Part shown: piece by piece, positions 1 to 11,717 of the stretch
Numbering within the stretch: position 1 is the first letter of the stretch
Layout of the letters: every line of letters starts with the position of its first letter
Source of the DNA: Diadophis punctatus similis
Lineage: Eukaryota > Chordata > Lepidosauria > Squamata > Dipsadidae
DNA: 64,000 nucleotides
Reading direction: 5' to 3'
NCBI GenBank assembly: GCA_023053685.1
Contig: JALIGW010000001.1
Span: forward strand, 154,587,466 to 154,651,465
Made by a program: the position numbers and the translations under genes
Notes under the pieces: model-generated
Seen by the model: the letters and a program-made list of their open reading frames with translations, nothing else
The model's database searches: none
What the model was told of the DNA's origin: nothing

Positions 1-257
1 AATGATCTTTAAATGTATTTCTTGCAAAGAAAATAAAAGGGGGGGGGTGCTTTTAGCTTTTCTCCCAAGATCGGCTTACAGTGGACAATACCCTTTCAAA
101 TATCCCTGTTCTTAAAATAGTATTGCCCAGTAGCAATGACACTGTGAACAGATGCTGTAAGTATTTTATATCATCTTTCTGACAGGCTTCAAGTCTGGTC
201 ATTGTCACAATCTTGGTTGGGAAGAAAATATAGATGAATAACACCCAATTATTACGA

Positions 258-322
258 CAGACAGACAGACAGATTTTATGAAGAAGAGCATTATCTAGAT
301 TTAAAACACACACACACACACA

Positions 323-353
<31 letters not shown>

Positions 354-354
354 C
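258..354. repeat. (GACA)n short run and (CA)n microsatellite
   Basis: A short GACA run lies at about 258-272. From 307 to 354 the sequence is almost pure CA, with one CC interruption near 329. Reading frames through it encode only Cys-Val or Thr-His runs and are not genes. Confidence 0.95.
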
Positions 355-360
355 AAAATA

Positions 361-2369
361 GTTAAGAGCTTTCTAGGAAAACAGCAATCTAAGAATTCCT
401 GAATGTTACAAGACTGTTGGAGAATCTTTGCTCCAACTTATTTCTCTTAATAAAACAAATCCTTGCAGGATTCAGTTCAAGGTACTTTCAGTGATAAGAG
501 CAAATAATTATCTGGCACTTCATATATTAGGCTTGGGGTAGATGTCGTTGTTATTATTATTACATATTAAACACTACCTCTGTGATCTTCTGTTTTTAAA
601 TGGATTTAAATGCATGCCATTGTTCTCTTGGTTTACTGACAAATTGGTTGTATACCCTGAATATCATTTTAGAGAAACCAGTTAACTCCAATGCAAGGCA
701 TTAAATGTAATACAACTATTTCCTTAATGGGTATTTTAAGTCCAGCCAACTATTGGATTCTCCAGTGCCAGCAGATAAATCTTACACCAACTGTGACAAA
801 CTAGAACTGCTATGTTACTATTACAGTCAGCCATGCCAAAATTAATATTTTGGCTAGATGTGCCAAGGCATATAATATAGCATGGTATGTCTTCAATATT
901 ACAAGAGAGTATTCTGTCACATGCACACTACAGGAAATGTCAGTAGGTATGTCAGCATGGTATTTCACTGAATTTGCATTTATGTAAGCTGCTTGTGCGG
1001 GTAAGCAAGGGTGGTGTTCTGGAATGCTTGTAATTACAACATTTCATATTCCCAGGAAAAATGAGCCATTGGTGATAACTGCCGTTTGTTTGAACAAAGA
1101 AGCAATTGTCCATTTATAACCATTCACATCCAGATACTGGAAACAGATTTTTGGTAAGAGTCAACAGCTGTAAAAGCTGTAAAAGAATACAAAATGTAGA
1201 GGGCACAAAAAGATAATTGAAGAAAGCACACGATGACAAAAACAATCGAAGGGAAGGATGTGGGGAAAGTCAGATAAAGATAAAGAGAGAAAAAATAGAG
1301 AAAAAACATTCAAGTGAGAAGATCTGTGTACAGAAGGTAGAGGAAAGTTGTTGTTAAATCTTCAGGCTATATGAATACAACATCTCCATGCTGAATTCTC
1401 TGGACCTAAGCAGAAAGAATAAAAAAATCAGCTTCCTGTCTTGTTGGAACATTGTTTGAGGAACAAGGTTTTCTTGATCTCTGATGTGTGGCATGTTTCT
1501 GCTGTCTGCCATCTAAACCTAGATGTATTCTCTGGTCTGGTTCTTTTGTTTTGCCCCCTGATCCTTGTTGTTATTGAAATACCACACAAAACCATGAAAA
1601 AGTTAGAGGTTGGGAAGAAAACAATAGGAGTGACATACAATAGAAGAAAGAAGCGAAGACAAATCTATGGTCCATTATAGGTCTCCAGTATAAAGTACAG
1701 TTAGGCAGAAGTGAAAAAACGCGTGGCATAATGTAAGCCCCATCCTTACATACTTCGGTTTTGTTGCTGAATGCAAATAGGTTAAGTCAGGTGACTTACA
1801 TCATGAGACATGTATTATTATTTGTTCCACCCCTCAATGTGATTAATGGATGAATAACTTGTGTGTTACTGAGAAGAGGGCAGGTGCAAGAGTCTGACAA
1901 ACTTATTGGATATATAATCTAAAGTCTAACAAATCTGTTGTGCCACTTTAGAGATCCTGACTCAATTTAGTTATTGCATTTGGATGTGCTTTCCTTAACT
2001 CTGGCTTATAGAATAGAATAAGCCACAGTTGGTTGAGTGAGTACAACATTCTAAGCAGATGTCAGATAAAAGGCTTTATGGACATTGGTAGGAGATGGAA
2101 AGAAATATAAATGGTATCAAGCAAACTAAAGGTCAGAAATAGGTTAGGTTGGTGATAGATGCTCAGGACCACAAAAATAACTTTTTCAAATGTGTTCAAA
2201 GGACTAAAAAAAATGGTACACCAACAAAGTAAAGATAGAAAATGCTGTAAAATAATAAAGGCAGAGCAAGTCACTTCCCATTTTAGTAACAAGAGAATAC
2301 CGTACTCTATGTGTTCCACCAAGCAGTCATGAAGAATGAGCGTAACTCTTCAGAGCTCTGTGAAATGTA
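361..2369. other. Anonymous AT-rich sequence
   Basis: No repeat family, RNA gene or convincing coding frame is recognised. Short open frames here (61-86 codons) have no recognisable domain and no codon-use signal, and I regard them as chance. Confidence 0.6.
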
Positions 2370-3870
2370 TCCTGGGATGGTAAAGAAAATTATAGGTAAT
2401 CTGGTTAAATTTCATTTAGAAAATCCTGGTGAACTAATGAAGTGATAGATTGAAGGGAGCAATAGGCTTATACTAAAAAAGTGGAAAATCCATGGAATTA
2501 CCAAACTATTGGGGTGTAAGTGTCTATATGTGCAGTTGAATTTCAGGAACAAATTAGGAATTCTGCTGGTGTACCACCCAGCGGCATAACCACTTGAGTT
2601 TATTGGGCTCCTCTTAGCACTAGTGTTGGAATTCTTCAGGCTATTAATGCTGGGGAATCTACCTGGCCTTTAGGATGGGGTCAAACGTGGCTCAGGATTT
2701 CCTGGCATCTATGACAATTATGTCCTTAATGAAATAACATCAGACCCAACCCATCTAAATGAACAGATGCTAGATCTTGTTTTCACCTCAAAGCATTTTA
2801 TGGATAATCTGAAGGTTTGGTTACTAATTGTTTGTCATGATCAGATCACTATGTTGTCAGTCTGCTAGTGTCCACAATTAAGTTCTGCAGTGGTGTCCTT
2901 TGTAATGGCATGTGGGAATGACCTTGGGAGACAGGTCAAAGAGATGCTGCTTAAGGAGTGGTCAGATAAAAGGCATCTGAGCCTTCAAAATGTGGGCAAG
3001 GTAAGAGGCTCAAAAGAGACCCTTCGTTTCTCAGATTGTAAAAGAGATAGGAGAGATATGTGCTCCTAGACTTGCAAGATTCTATTAAAGTAATTTACAA
3101 TAAACTAGAAATAATTCATATGGTCATGTTTCCTGTATGGCTCACCTCATAAGGCTGACAGATCGGATTAAGATAACTCATACCAGACAATTTATGGGCA
3201 TCACTGTCCTGGCGGCAAAATGGTTGTTGAAGTAATGGGAAAGACTCATTTTGTATATTCATCAACAGACACTCATGCCCTCATTAGGACTAGGTTGGAC
3301 GATTCAATATACCATACCTGATACTGCCCACAAATACTATCCCTGCCCTCTGATTAATGTCAGATTGTTCAGTAGTATAACATCTATGTTTACCAATTCT
3401 GCAGTGGCTTCCAATTCAGGATACTCTTTTTAACCTATAAAGCCCACAGGCTCTGGTCCCAGAATATCTATGTCTCCTCCATGTTGACTCTTAATGACTT
3501 CTTCATTCTACTTTTAAGGGGATAGTCCAGATTCCTTCAGTTTAGGAGGTGAAAGAGGCAGAGACCCAAAAGCAGTGTTTCTCCATTGCTACCTCAGCCC
3601 TCTGGAATAATAAGCTTCTGCCAAAAATGAAGTTGGCTCTTTAAATATCTTCTGGAAAATTGTCAAAACAGGGCTGTTCCAAAAATTTTTTGGAGGTTAA
3701 TGTCTGCTTTTTGCTTGCCTTCCGTTTTGCAATGGGCTATCTTAATTTTATATTGTGTTTAATGAGTGTTATAATGAGGCTTATTGTTTTGCTGTTTTTA
3801 TGCTTTGTGAGCTGCCTGGAGATACATAAGTGTGATACACAAGTAATGGAGAGAGAAAAGAAAGAGGAAG
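2370..3870 (+). mobile_element. Old L2/CR1-like LINE relic, endonuclease to 3' end
   Basis: A badly decayed non-LTR retrotransposon read on the plus strand. At about 2736-2860 a translation with stops and shifts reads like PTHLNEQMLDLVFTSKH followed by a VCHDQIT segment, matching the conserved end of the L2/CR1 endonuclease (the 'TLDLVFTS...SDH' region). Near 3590-3660 a SALWNNKLLPKM-like segment corresponds to the C-terminal 'LWNKLPPEIR' motif, and 3780-3845 resembles an L2 3' tail. No continuous reading frame remains, so the element is dead. The middle (about 2900-3250) is too diverged to align by eye. The clade is inferred from motifs; L2 is preferred over CR1. Confidence 0.6.
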
Positions 3871-3924
3871 GTCAGTTTTAGAGTATGTTTTAAAGAGGTT
3901 GAGCTGGAAGTACCCTAACAATGA

Positions 3925-5040
3925 TGTGATAGTAAGCATGGATTTGTCAAGAGCAAATCTTTCAAGATCAACATTATTTCATTTTGATTGGGTGATTTCC
4001 TAAACACATTATGGAAATGCAGTAGATGCAATGCATCATGATTTCAGCAAAGCATTTAACAAAGTGCTCCATGACATGCTGGTAAGCAAGCTTTTGGATT
4101 GTGATTGGATGGCATGACAATTATATTGAAAATGTGCTCATCAAACAAAAGTAGTTTTTCATCATTGGAGCAAGATGCCACAGGGTTAGTTCTGAGCCTG
4201 TACTGTTCAACATTTTTATTACAAATTTGGATGAATAAGTAGAGGGAATGCTTATTGCATTTGCAGATGGTACAAATTAGTTGGAAGAAGTAACACTGTG
4301 GCAGTCAGAAATAAAATGTAAACTGATTTTGATCATTGGAGAAATGGTGAAAATAACAGAATGAAATTTAGTAGAGATAAATACAGTTATGCACTTAGGA
4401 AGCACAAATCAAATGTACAGATACAGAATGGCTTTACTGGCTTGGCAATAATAGTTTGAGAAATATTTTTGAATATAAGCAAATTAAAAATGAGTCACCC
4501 ATGTGACATGACTGCGGAGGCAGGGGAAGGAAATCAAATTTTAGGTTGCATTAGGACAATTTTCATATCACAGGAAATAGTATTCAAAATTTAACAAATA
4601 TTTATTTATTCTGTCCTGATCAGATCCCATTTCAAATATTGTGCCCAGATGTTGGCACCTGAACATTAGAAACATTAGAAACAATTCAGGCAAACTGGAA
4701 TAGGTTCTAAGAAGGGCTTTAAGGATAATAAGGGAAACGGAAACTAAATCCTATGAAGGGAGTTTGAAGGGGGGGGAAACTGAATGGAGGAGAATGTTTG
4801 CCTTTAAGAAGACAAGACCAAGGAGGGAATATGAACAAATTCCTCAGATGTCTCTAATAATGTCATACAGAAAGTTGTACTCTATTCTCTGCTATTTCTC
4901 AATGCAAGTCATTAAATCATAGAGTTAACAGCATGAAGAAATATTTCGACGGTTACACTGTTAGAAAATAGTGGGTTTTTTTAATCAGCCAAGAACCAAG
5001 TAGAATTGGTAGGCTTCTCTTAATTGGATCTCTTCAAGCA
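3925..5040 (+). mobile_element. Old CR1 LINE relic, reverse transcriptase to C-terminus
   Basis: Plus-strand CR1 reverse-transcriptase relic with many stops and frameshifts. At 4039-4080 the translation reads DFSKAFNKVLHDML, the CR1 RT motif normally written DFSKAFDTVPH. At 4190-4280 it reads like PVLFNIFITNLDE followed by LIAFADGTN, a decayed form of the 'PLLFNIFINDLD' and catalytic 'YADD' motifs, with the catalytic pair lost. Later text (4600-5040) resembles the C-terminal region before the CR1 3' tail. It follows an L2 relic in the same orientation but is a separate family. It is inactive and probably old. Confidence 0.75.
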
Positions 5041-7975
5041 GTGACTAGACAACCATTTATAACCCCTTCTCCCTCCCCATTTGCCAATCTCAAGTTTGAC
5101 TAATAAATGTTATACTACAGACTTTAAGAGACAATGTCAAAACATATTCAGTGCTTGCTTTTTCCATTACTAGTTGATGTAGAATGACTCACACTGATAT
5201 TTCCCTTATTAAGTGATAGATGTACAAGGGACCAACTAACCCATAATGTTACTTGCAGGATACTTCAGAAATCCCAGTATTTATCTCTAAATGTTTATGT
5301 CAACAACATTGTACTGTTAATACAGTAATCCCTGCTATAGTACAATATAACGGCTGGTATTAAATCATTAAACTGGCACAGCTTTCAGTCAAAGCAAAAG
5401 TGACAACTAACTTGTTTCTAATGCCTAGGCATATGTCACTCTTGTCAGTCCCTTAAGTGTGTTTAGTTTGTGCACATGGGATGAAAGTGACATTTTCACA
5501 TGGAAAAAACTATGTTCTATTTTTGGGTCGAGAGAGCTGCTTTAGCCTGTGAAAAACTAGATATTGCATATCTAGTATTTATTAACACGTCCAATTTTCA
5601 CTTATTATTCTGATATTTATTTCTTGGATAATTGAGTTGTTGATATGCAGCTTCTTCCCATAAAATAGTCCATTTGTGATCAGCAATCCATGTCCTTGTA
5701 TAGTCAGATAAGTTGGGGCGTTTTGTTACTGCTAGGACCAAATTCTGTTTTCGCAGACCACAGACAAAAATGATAATCAGATGCTAACAGTGTTATATAT
5801 GTTTTATGACAAAGCAAAACAAGTTAAGTAGGCAAATAAGTTCCACATTTTGAAGAAGTCAGGGATGTACACACCTTAGCATTTCGGAGGGGGGCGAGAA
5901 TTGGCCAGTAGGTACTGTACAATTGTGAATCTTTTCTATTTATTTTATGAATGCACTTGATTACTATCTGTACAGTATTCCTGCTGACAACATAACAATG
6001 GTTGTCAAAATCACCAGTTCTGATGAAAGCTGTTTAGCTTTAAAGGGCTCTTTTGGAGCAGGGTGAACCTTCAATATTGAATTAAGCTGAGATCAGCTTG
6101 ATCCATGAATGGCAATAACCACTGCTCTTGTGAATCAGTAGGCTGGGTAATAATAGGGACCCAATACAGACCTGTAATCAAACCAGCATGGCACCATGGC
6201 GCCCAAAAAATTGCCATGACTTTACTTTTTTTTTTAACATTAGAGAAGAATGTGAAAGTTAAGGGAACAAAACAAGATACTTGTAACTGGCCAGCAATCA
6301 AGGACTGATTGACTGATATACTATTGGCCCAGAAGGCAAATGCTGATGTGTTGCAAGCTGCATAGGCTTGTGAACATGTCAACGTGCCTATGCCCATAAG
6401 TATTCTGGTATCCTAATAGAGTCAGACAGGCTGTTCAATCTCTGTTGCATTTTAATTGTACAATTAGGAGAGGTGTGTGACAGGCAGACTGATGGCCAAA
6501 GATAACATTGCATTTTAGAGAGGAAGAGGGAAAGGAAAGTAGTATGTAAATCCATGGGGTTCTCCCCTACTACTAGTTATGTTATGGGATCCAGCTGCTT
6601 TATATATGTGGTGTGTCAGTATTTTACTGTTGCTCATTTGTCCATTACAAACACCAGGTCAATTTGTTTCACAGACACTAGCAAATAAAAAGATGAGATT
6701 AAAGGAAGCTGTTCTAGGTAGCCCTAAGTAGTCTCCCTTGTCTTATTAATGTGATTTGCAAAATAGCTGATCGTCAAGAATGGGCTTTGGCTGGAGTAAA
6801 TGCTGATGTTTATTGAATTGTGAGTCATCTTCTTTTTCTTCAGAGCACAACTATGCCACATTTGGAACAATTAGACAGCTATATCTCCCTTGTGTGGTTT
6901 AGTTTGTAGGGTGGTGAAACTTTTAGTACCGCTGTGATGTAATTGTGAGATGGCCATTATTAATAAAAAAAAAGATATTGGGGGAAAGATCTAGTTGAAA
7001 CAAAACACAGCACCTATGTTGCACATGAGCAAAAGAAGCTTGATATTGTACACTCTCCAAAAACATTTGATTTAAATCTGGTTACATGATAAGATATATT
7101 TCCCAAAGATATCTAAACTTTGATTTCAACTGGAAAAGTGCAGGCTAAATGGTTTCTAGGTGTCACATCCTTCATTTTTTTCAGAGATTTTCTTTAATAC
7201 TACCCCCTTTTAAAAGTAGATGTAGAATGTAAAATTTATATTCAAATTTGAACAAAAATCCCAAATCATCTCCAAATGAAATTGAACATGGCCACCGAAA
7301 TCAGTTTTGTCATCATGGTTTTTCATCAAAATGAGTTACAGGACCATTTGCACAAAATGCAGCAGATTGAATATCATAGTTACAATGCCTTGAGTTGGGT
7401 GTGACTCAGCATTCTTATTCTACTTTATATACTGCAGCTTATTCTAAAACCACAAACAGCCCATTTTTGACACACATTTCATAAGCCAATAAAACCACTT
7501 ACAAGGAGGCTCATCTTGTGGATATCTTTGCCGCTTCTACATCAAAAAGTTGACTAACTTTGCAGACGTCACATGTGTAGTTGTGTCCAGGTGTGTGTGC
7601 GTTAAGTCAGTCATGACTGAACACAGTGCACTTGAGTTTATTGGGAAGGTGAATTTTTTTCCAACAACTTCATATTTTTAGTAAATGTGTTGTGCTTCAC
7701 AAAACAATGGTGAAAGAGGGCAGGAAATCTTTCTTTCTTTATGGAAACTGGAGTTGCTCTATATTCACATAAAAGGTTTATGTATAGCTAGAAGAAAGTA
7801 GAACTCAGTCAAAATGGTCCTCTTGACTCTGCAGTTCCAATAGAAGAGAATTATCTAATAATCCACATGCTTTTAGTATTCCACCTGATTTTATTACCAG
7901 AATTATCAAGGACTCCAATAGAAGGAAACTATCAAGGAGAACATAGTGCTATGCTGTCTGCAAAATTTGTCAGAT
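5041..7975. other. Anonymous AT-rich sequence
   Basis: No recognised element. A 108-codon minus-strand frame at 6071-6397 is the longest; it shows no domain and overlaps a plus-strand frame of similar quality, so I do not call it a gene. A short stretch near 5324-5350 weakly recalls a mariner terminus but cannot be paired. Confidence 0.5.
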
Positions 7976-8084
7976 TTTGCCTACCCATTGATAAACCCAC
8001 TAATTGTAATACACTGTTATGTCTTGTTCTGTTCTGTTTTATTTTATTTTAATGTTTTACTTTTTATTCTGGTCTGTGACCATA
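7976..8084 (+). mobile_element. LINE 3' tail fragment (same family as the 52-kb LINE)
   Basis: The text ending TATTCTGGTCTGTGACCATA followed by an ATA run closely matches the 3' end of the non-LTR element at 51.69-52.63 kb (TATTTTGGTCTGTGACTGTA plus ATT repeats). Only the last hundred bases are present, as expected of a 5'-truncated copy. A SINE in the opposite orientation abuts it. Confidence 0.55.
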
Positions 8085-8321
8085 ATAATAGCAATAGCAA
8101 TAGCACTTAGACTTATATACCGCTTCATAGTGCTTTACAGCCCTCTCTAAGCGGTTTACAGAGTTCAGCATATTGCCCCCAACAATCTGGGTCCTCATTT
8201 TACCGACCTCAGAAGGATGGAAGGCTGAGTCAACCTTGAGCCGGTGAGATTTGAACAGCTGAACTGCTAAACTAGCAGTAGCCTGCAGTGCTGCATTTAA
8301 CCACTGCGCCATCTCGGCTCT
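8085..8321 (-). mobile_element. tRNA-derived squamate SINE, copy 1
   Basis: Minus-strand copy of the most common SINE in the window. On the minus strand it begins GAGCCGAGATGGCGCAGTGG, contains a tRNA-like A box (GGCGCAGTGGTTA type) and a B-box-like GCTGTTCAAATCTC, a conserved body with GACCCAGATTGTTGGGGGCA, and ends TATATAAGTCTAAGTGCTAT followed by (TGCTAT)n. The open frame across it is a by-product of the SINE sequence. Confidence 0.9.
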
Positions 8322-8366
8322 GTGATTGATTGATTGATTATTGAGTGAGTGAGTGAGTGAGTGAGT
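8322..8366. repeat. (ATTG)n and (GAGT)n microsatellite
   Basis: Tandem GATT units (about 8324-8340) followed by GAGT units (about 8343-8366), immediately beside the head of SINE copy 1. Confidence 0.9.
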
Positions 8367-9371
8367 GACATCAAAAAGAAAACTACACTCACTTCAGAAA
8401 TTGGAAGGGCAAGCTACCATATACAAGGGAGAAAACTTCACATTCACTTGCAGGAATGATGTTACCTGGTTGGGTAATGAAGCATCTACCAGCAAACCAT
8501 CATGCTCAGGAGCATCAAGGACTCCATAAGATTCTGCAGTCCTTTACACAACATCTGAGGGGATCTCTGAACCCGGAAAAGAAATTTGCATGCTAAAGGA
8601 GGGGAAGATCCTGTATCTCAGCCTGCATGGGTGACTATAAAGTCCAGGAAGTTGCACATCAGAATTGAACGGTGAAGTGCAACCCTATCTCAGACCATCA
8701 AATCTTGCTTTACTTCAGGAATGCAGCAATTTCATAGGCCAACCGAGTGCCAGAAGTGAGGGACTTTACCAACTAGGATAACCTTCAATTTTTTTGTATT
8801 GCTACTCTGCCATTCCGGCTTTGAACTGTTGTGAAGTCTCTTGCCATTATGTATTTATACTAATTTTATTGATCCATTAATTATATATAATTTTAAAAAA
8901 TAGCATTCCTTTTGGAACAGCAGAAAAACAAGTACCATGGGTCCATCAAACATATATGAAAATTACAGCAGCAGAATATGCTTGGAAGCCATTTTCAGTC
9001 CCTATACCTGTAATTTCTCTCTCCCTGTTCCCATTCATTGATAATTCTTTTCAAGTCCTGGCAGAAGGAACTCAAAGGTGATCACAGTTTCAGATAATTT
9101 AGCGTGCAAATGGGAGCTGCATTAGCAATTCAGCAGTTCAGTTCTCTAACTGTCTGACTTTTATCAATCTGGCAAGCTTCATCTTTGCCAGTGTGCTAAT
9201 TGGTTAGTATGTGAAATAATGAACATTTTTCTATATTCTGGATTCTTGCTAGTCAGTCTTTCGAGCCCTTCTTTTTTATATGTCTGAGAACTTGCAGTGT
9301 AAATAATAAGTATTCGTTCTCTTTGTTCATGACTCTTATGAATTCTGAATTATTCTTTTTGTGATTGAACC
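8367..9371. other. Anonymous sequence
   Basis: No family recognised. The part at about 8600-8800 has a slightly LINE-like composition, but no motif was found. Confidence 0.45.
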
Positions 9372-9418
9372 CTGCCACTTGAATGACAGAATTTTAAGTT
9401 CTGTCATTCAAGTGGCAG
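9372..9418. repeat. Perfect 20-bp hairpin
   Basis: Arm 9372-9391 is the exact reverse complement of arm 9399-9418, separated by a 7-base loop (TTTTAAG). It belongs to no recognised element and has no TIR or target-duplication context. Confidence 0.95.
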
Positions 9419-9452
9419 AAATAATTTTAAATAGAAGAATAGTGGTACCCTC

Positions 9453-9463
9453 CCCCCTCTCTC

Positions 9464-9495
<32 letters not shown>

Positions 9496-9608
9496 TATAT
9501 GTATGTATGTATATGTATACTGTATACTGTATACTGTATGTATATGTATGTGTGTGTATGTATATGCATATGCATATGCATATATATATATGTGTGTGTG
9601 TGTGTGTA
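9453..9608. repeat. Compound microsatellite: (CT)n, (GTAT)n, (ATACTGT)n, (GCATAT)n, (GT)n
   Basis: Successive short tandem blocks: (TC)n at about 9452-9463, (GTAT)n to about 9515, a run of ATACTGT-type units near 9516-9540, GCATAT units at about 9563-9582, and (TG)n to 9607. It lies directly before the inverted SINE tail at 9609. Confidence 0.9.
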
Positions 9609-9690
9609 GCACGTTTTTACTGATAATGAAAATGAAGAGAGACTAGTATAGATCTATTTCAAGCTATTTAGCTCTCATATAATATATATA
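9609..9690 (-). mobile_element. SINE tail fragment, inverted relative to 10155-10320
   Basis: The reverse complement of this stretch matches the 3' half of the tRNA-like SINE at 10155-10320, including AGAGCTAAATAGCTT and AGATCTATACTAGTCTC, at roughly nine bases in ten. Both copies continue into CA/TG repeats at their 3' side. The two copies lie head to head around the CR1 tail at 9.7-10.1 kb. Confidence 0.75.
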
Positions 9691-9694
9691 TATA

Positions 9695-9940
9695 GTCTTC
9701 TCATCGTTCCTATCACCCATTTTCTCCCACTTATGACTGTATGACTGTAATGTTGCTTGTATCCTTATGATTTATATCAATATTGATTGTTTCCTGATTG
9801 CTTATTTGTACCCTATGACAATCATTAAGTGTTGTACCTCATGATTCTTGACAAATGTATCTTTTCTTTTATGTACACTGAGAGCATATGCACCAAAGAC
9901 AAATTCCTTGTGTGTCCAATCGCACTTGGCCAATAAAGAA
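9695..9940 (+). mobile_element. Snake-type CR1 LINE 3' end
   Basis: A 5'-truncated, non-coding 3' end. It reads through ACTTATGACTGTATGACTGT and GTACACTGAGAGCATATGCA to CACTTGGCCAATAAAGAATT, then directly into (TTCTA)n. This 3' end and its seeding of (AATAG)n repeats (the same repeat on the other strand) are known for CR1/L3-type LINEs of snakes, and this is the best single taxonomic clue in the window. The AATAAA just before the repeat may act as the element's polyadenylation signal (inference). Confidence 0.85.
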
Positions 9941-10093
9941 TTCTATTCTATTCTATTCTATTCTATTCTATTCTATTCTATTCTATTCTATTCTATTCTA
10001 TTCTATTCTATTCTATCTCTACTCTACTCTACTCTACTCTACTCTACTCTACTCTACTCTACTCTACTCTACACACACACACACACACACACA
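9941..10093. repeat. (TTCTA)n to (CTCTA)n to (AC)n array seeded by the CR1 tail
   Basis: About fifteen TTCTA units (9941-10015) switch to about eleven CTCTA/ACTCT units (10016-10071) and then to (AC)n (10070-10093). The first block is the normal tail repeat of the CR1 element; the second differs by one base per unit. Confidence 0.95.
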
Positions 10094-10154
10094 TATGATT
10101 CGACATGAAAAAAAGCATATATAACCCTTCCCTGGTACAAGCTGATATAGGAGG

Positions 10155-10320
10155 AGAGTCTGTGGCTTAGAGGTTAAAGCTACTGCCTTACAGGCAGGCT
10201 GCCCAAGTTCAAACCCCAGTAAGGGTATGGCTAGTTGACGAGAGCTAAATAGCTTTAAATAGATCTATACTAGTCTCCCTTCATTTTAATTATCAGCAAA
10301 AAATGTGTTACACACACACA
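10155..10320 (+). mobile_element. tRNA-like SINE, second type
   Basis: A tRNA-like head with an A-box-like TGGCTTAGAGGTTA and a B-box-like AGTTCAAACCCC at the right spacing, followed by a body containing AGAGCTAAATAGCTT and AGATCTATACTAGTCTC and ending in (AC)n. It differs from the common SINE of the window. The family is not named with certainty. Confidence 0.65.
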
Positions 10321-10684
10321 TATTCAACCTCTTATGATTAAAATAATTCTCAGTTCCAAGGGAATTAAAATGTACTGAATTCATTGCAATCCCACATTAT
10401 CATTATTCCCCTGCTAGTACTGACATTTTTCTAGACTAGTTATTTCTGCTTGAACTGCTTGCTTAGAAGTGAATACTTAATATTCTACTAAATAATTATT
10501 ATCTTGTCAAAAATAAATGCTATATTTCTTGTAAAATGAGGGACCTATGACCCAGCAAAGATAATGCAAGCAATGTAATTTAACTATATGGTATGATATA
10601 TATGGCAAATACTTTGATAAAATGCCATGCATTAGTTATCTCTTGTCTTTATTAATGCTAATCAGCATTTTGTATATAGTGTAG
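10321..10684. other. Anonymous AT-rich sequence
   Basis: Nothing recognised between the SINE and the TA-flanked MITE. Confidence 0.5.
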
Positions 10685-10686
10685 TA

Positions 10687-11023
10687 CAGTTAGTCCTTAA
10701 CTTACAACCATTCATTTGGTGATTGTTTAAAGTTACAAAAGCGCTGAAAAAAATGACTTACAACTGATCCTCACACTTATTACCATTGCAGTGTCCCTAT
10801 CATATTAGTGTTACACATTAGTGCTGCAACATCCTGAGGTCAAGTGATCACCATTTGCAACCTCCCCAGGGGCTTCTGAAAAGCAAAGTCAGTAGGGAAA
10901 GCTGGCTTCATTTAATAGCCATGTCAAAAAAAGGTCATGAAATTGGACGCAACACACTTAATAAACACATCATTTAGCAGTGGAAATTAGCCTTAATTGT
11001 AGTTGTAAGTCAAGGACTACCCG
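10687..11023. mobile_element. TA-flanked MITE (Tc1/mariner-like), family E
   Basis: The left end CAGTTAGTCCTTAACTTACA pairs with the right end GTTGTAAGTCAAGGACTACC as imperfect terminal inverted repeats of about 24 bp. A TA dinucleotide lies on each side (10685-10686 and 11024-11025), as expected for Tc1/mariner target duplication. The element is 337 bp and non-coding, so it would need a transposase supplied elsewhere. A SINE starts seven bases after it. Confidence 0.8.
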
Positions 11024-11030
11024 TATATAG

Positions 11031-11257
11031 AGCTGAGGTGGCGTAGTGGTTAAAATGCAGGCACTGCAGTTCAGCAGTTCAGCTGTTCAAATCTCATCGG
11101 CTCAAGGCTGACTCAGCCTTCCATCCTTCCGAGGTTGGTAAAATGAGGACCCAGATTGTTGGGGGCAATATGCTGAATTCTGTAAACCGCTTAGAGCACT
11201 ATGCAAAGCACTATGAAGCGGTATATAAGTCTAAGTGCTATAGTGCTATTGCTATAT
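11031..11257 (+). mobile_element. tRNA-derived squamate SINE, copy 2
   Basis: Plus-strand copy with AGCTGAGGTGGCGTAGTGGT head, GACCCAGATTGTTGGGGGCA body and TATATAAGTCTAAGTGCTAT tail. It has a short deletion in the region between the A and B boxes compared with other copies. Confidence 0.9.
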
Positions 11258-11717
11258 ACAAATGGGAGCCAGGACAATAATAATGGTGATGATAATGGTG
11301 ATACTGATGAATGGGTGATGCATTGCATACAAATATTACCCCATGTCTACAATTGTTCAGTTTTGTTATTAGAAATAAATGTATCCAAGGATAGTGAAAA
11401 CAGTCCATTAAATTAAAAAAAATCCCAAGCAATCCTTTTTAAATGGGCCTTTTTGCATCTTTCAGCTTTTTCTGGACATCCACTTTTGGTTCTAAATGCA
11501 ATATGCCACAATGAAACCAGCTCATTACCCCACAACTAGAGCTTCCCTATTGCATATGCTACTTTTTGTGAACAATTGATGGAGGGGGGAAAAAGCAGTA
11601 GTCTTTTTTTTTGGTTGCTTTCACGACTTTTATTATGAATATAGTAGGCCCCGAACAATTCTGAGATTGTCTTTCTCTTTGTAGAACTTTTAAGAATTTC
11701 TATGTAAAAGTCAGGTT
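11258..11717. other. Anonymous sequence between two SINEs
   Basis: Contains a short GATAATG-type repeat near 11278-11310; otherwise nothing recognised. Confidence 0.5.

Noticed and set aside
5324..5360. Mariner-like terminus (ACAGTAATCCCTGCTATAG)
   Set aside because: No matching inverted end could be found within a reasonable distance.
6071..6397. 108-codon minus-strand frame
   Set aside because: No domain; the opposite strand is also open over much of it, and no supporting context exists.
10158..10235. tRNA gene candidate from A and B box motifs
   Set aside because: The arms do not fold into a cloverleaf with a proper acceptor stem, and the sequence continues into a SINE body with a repeated counterpart at 9.6 kb.
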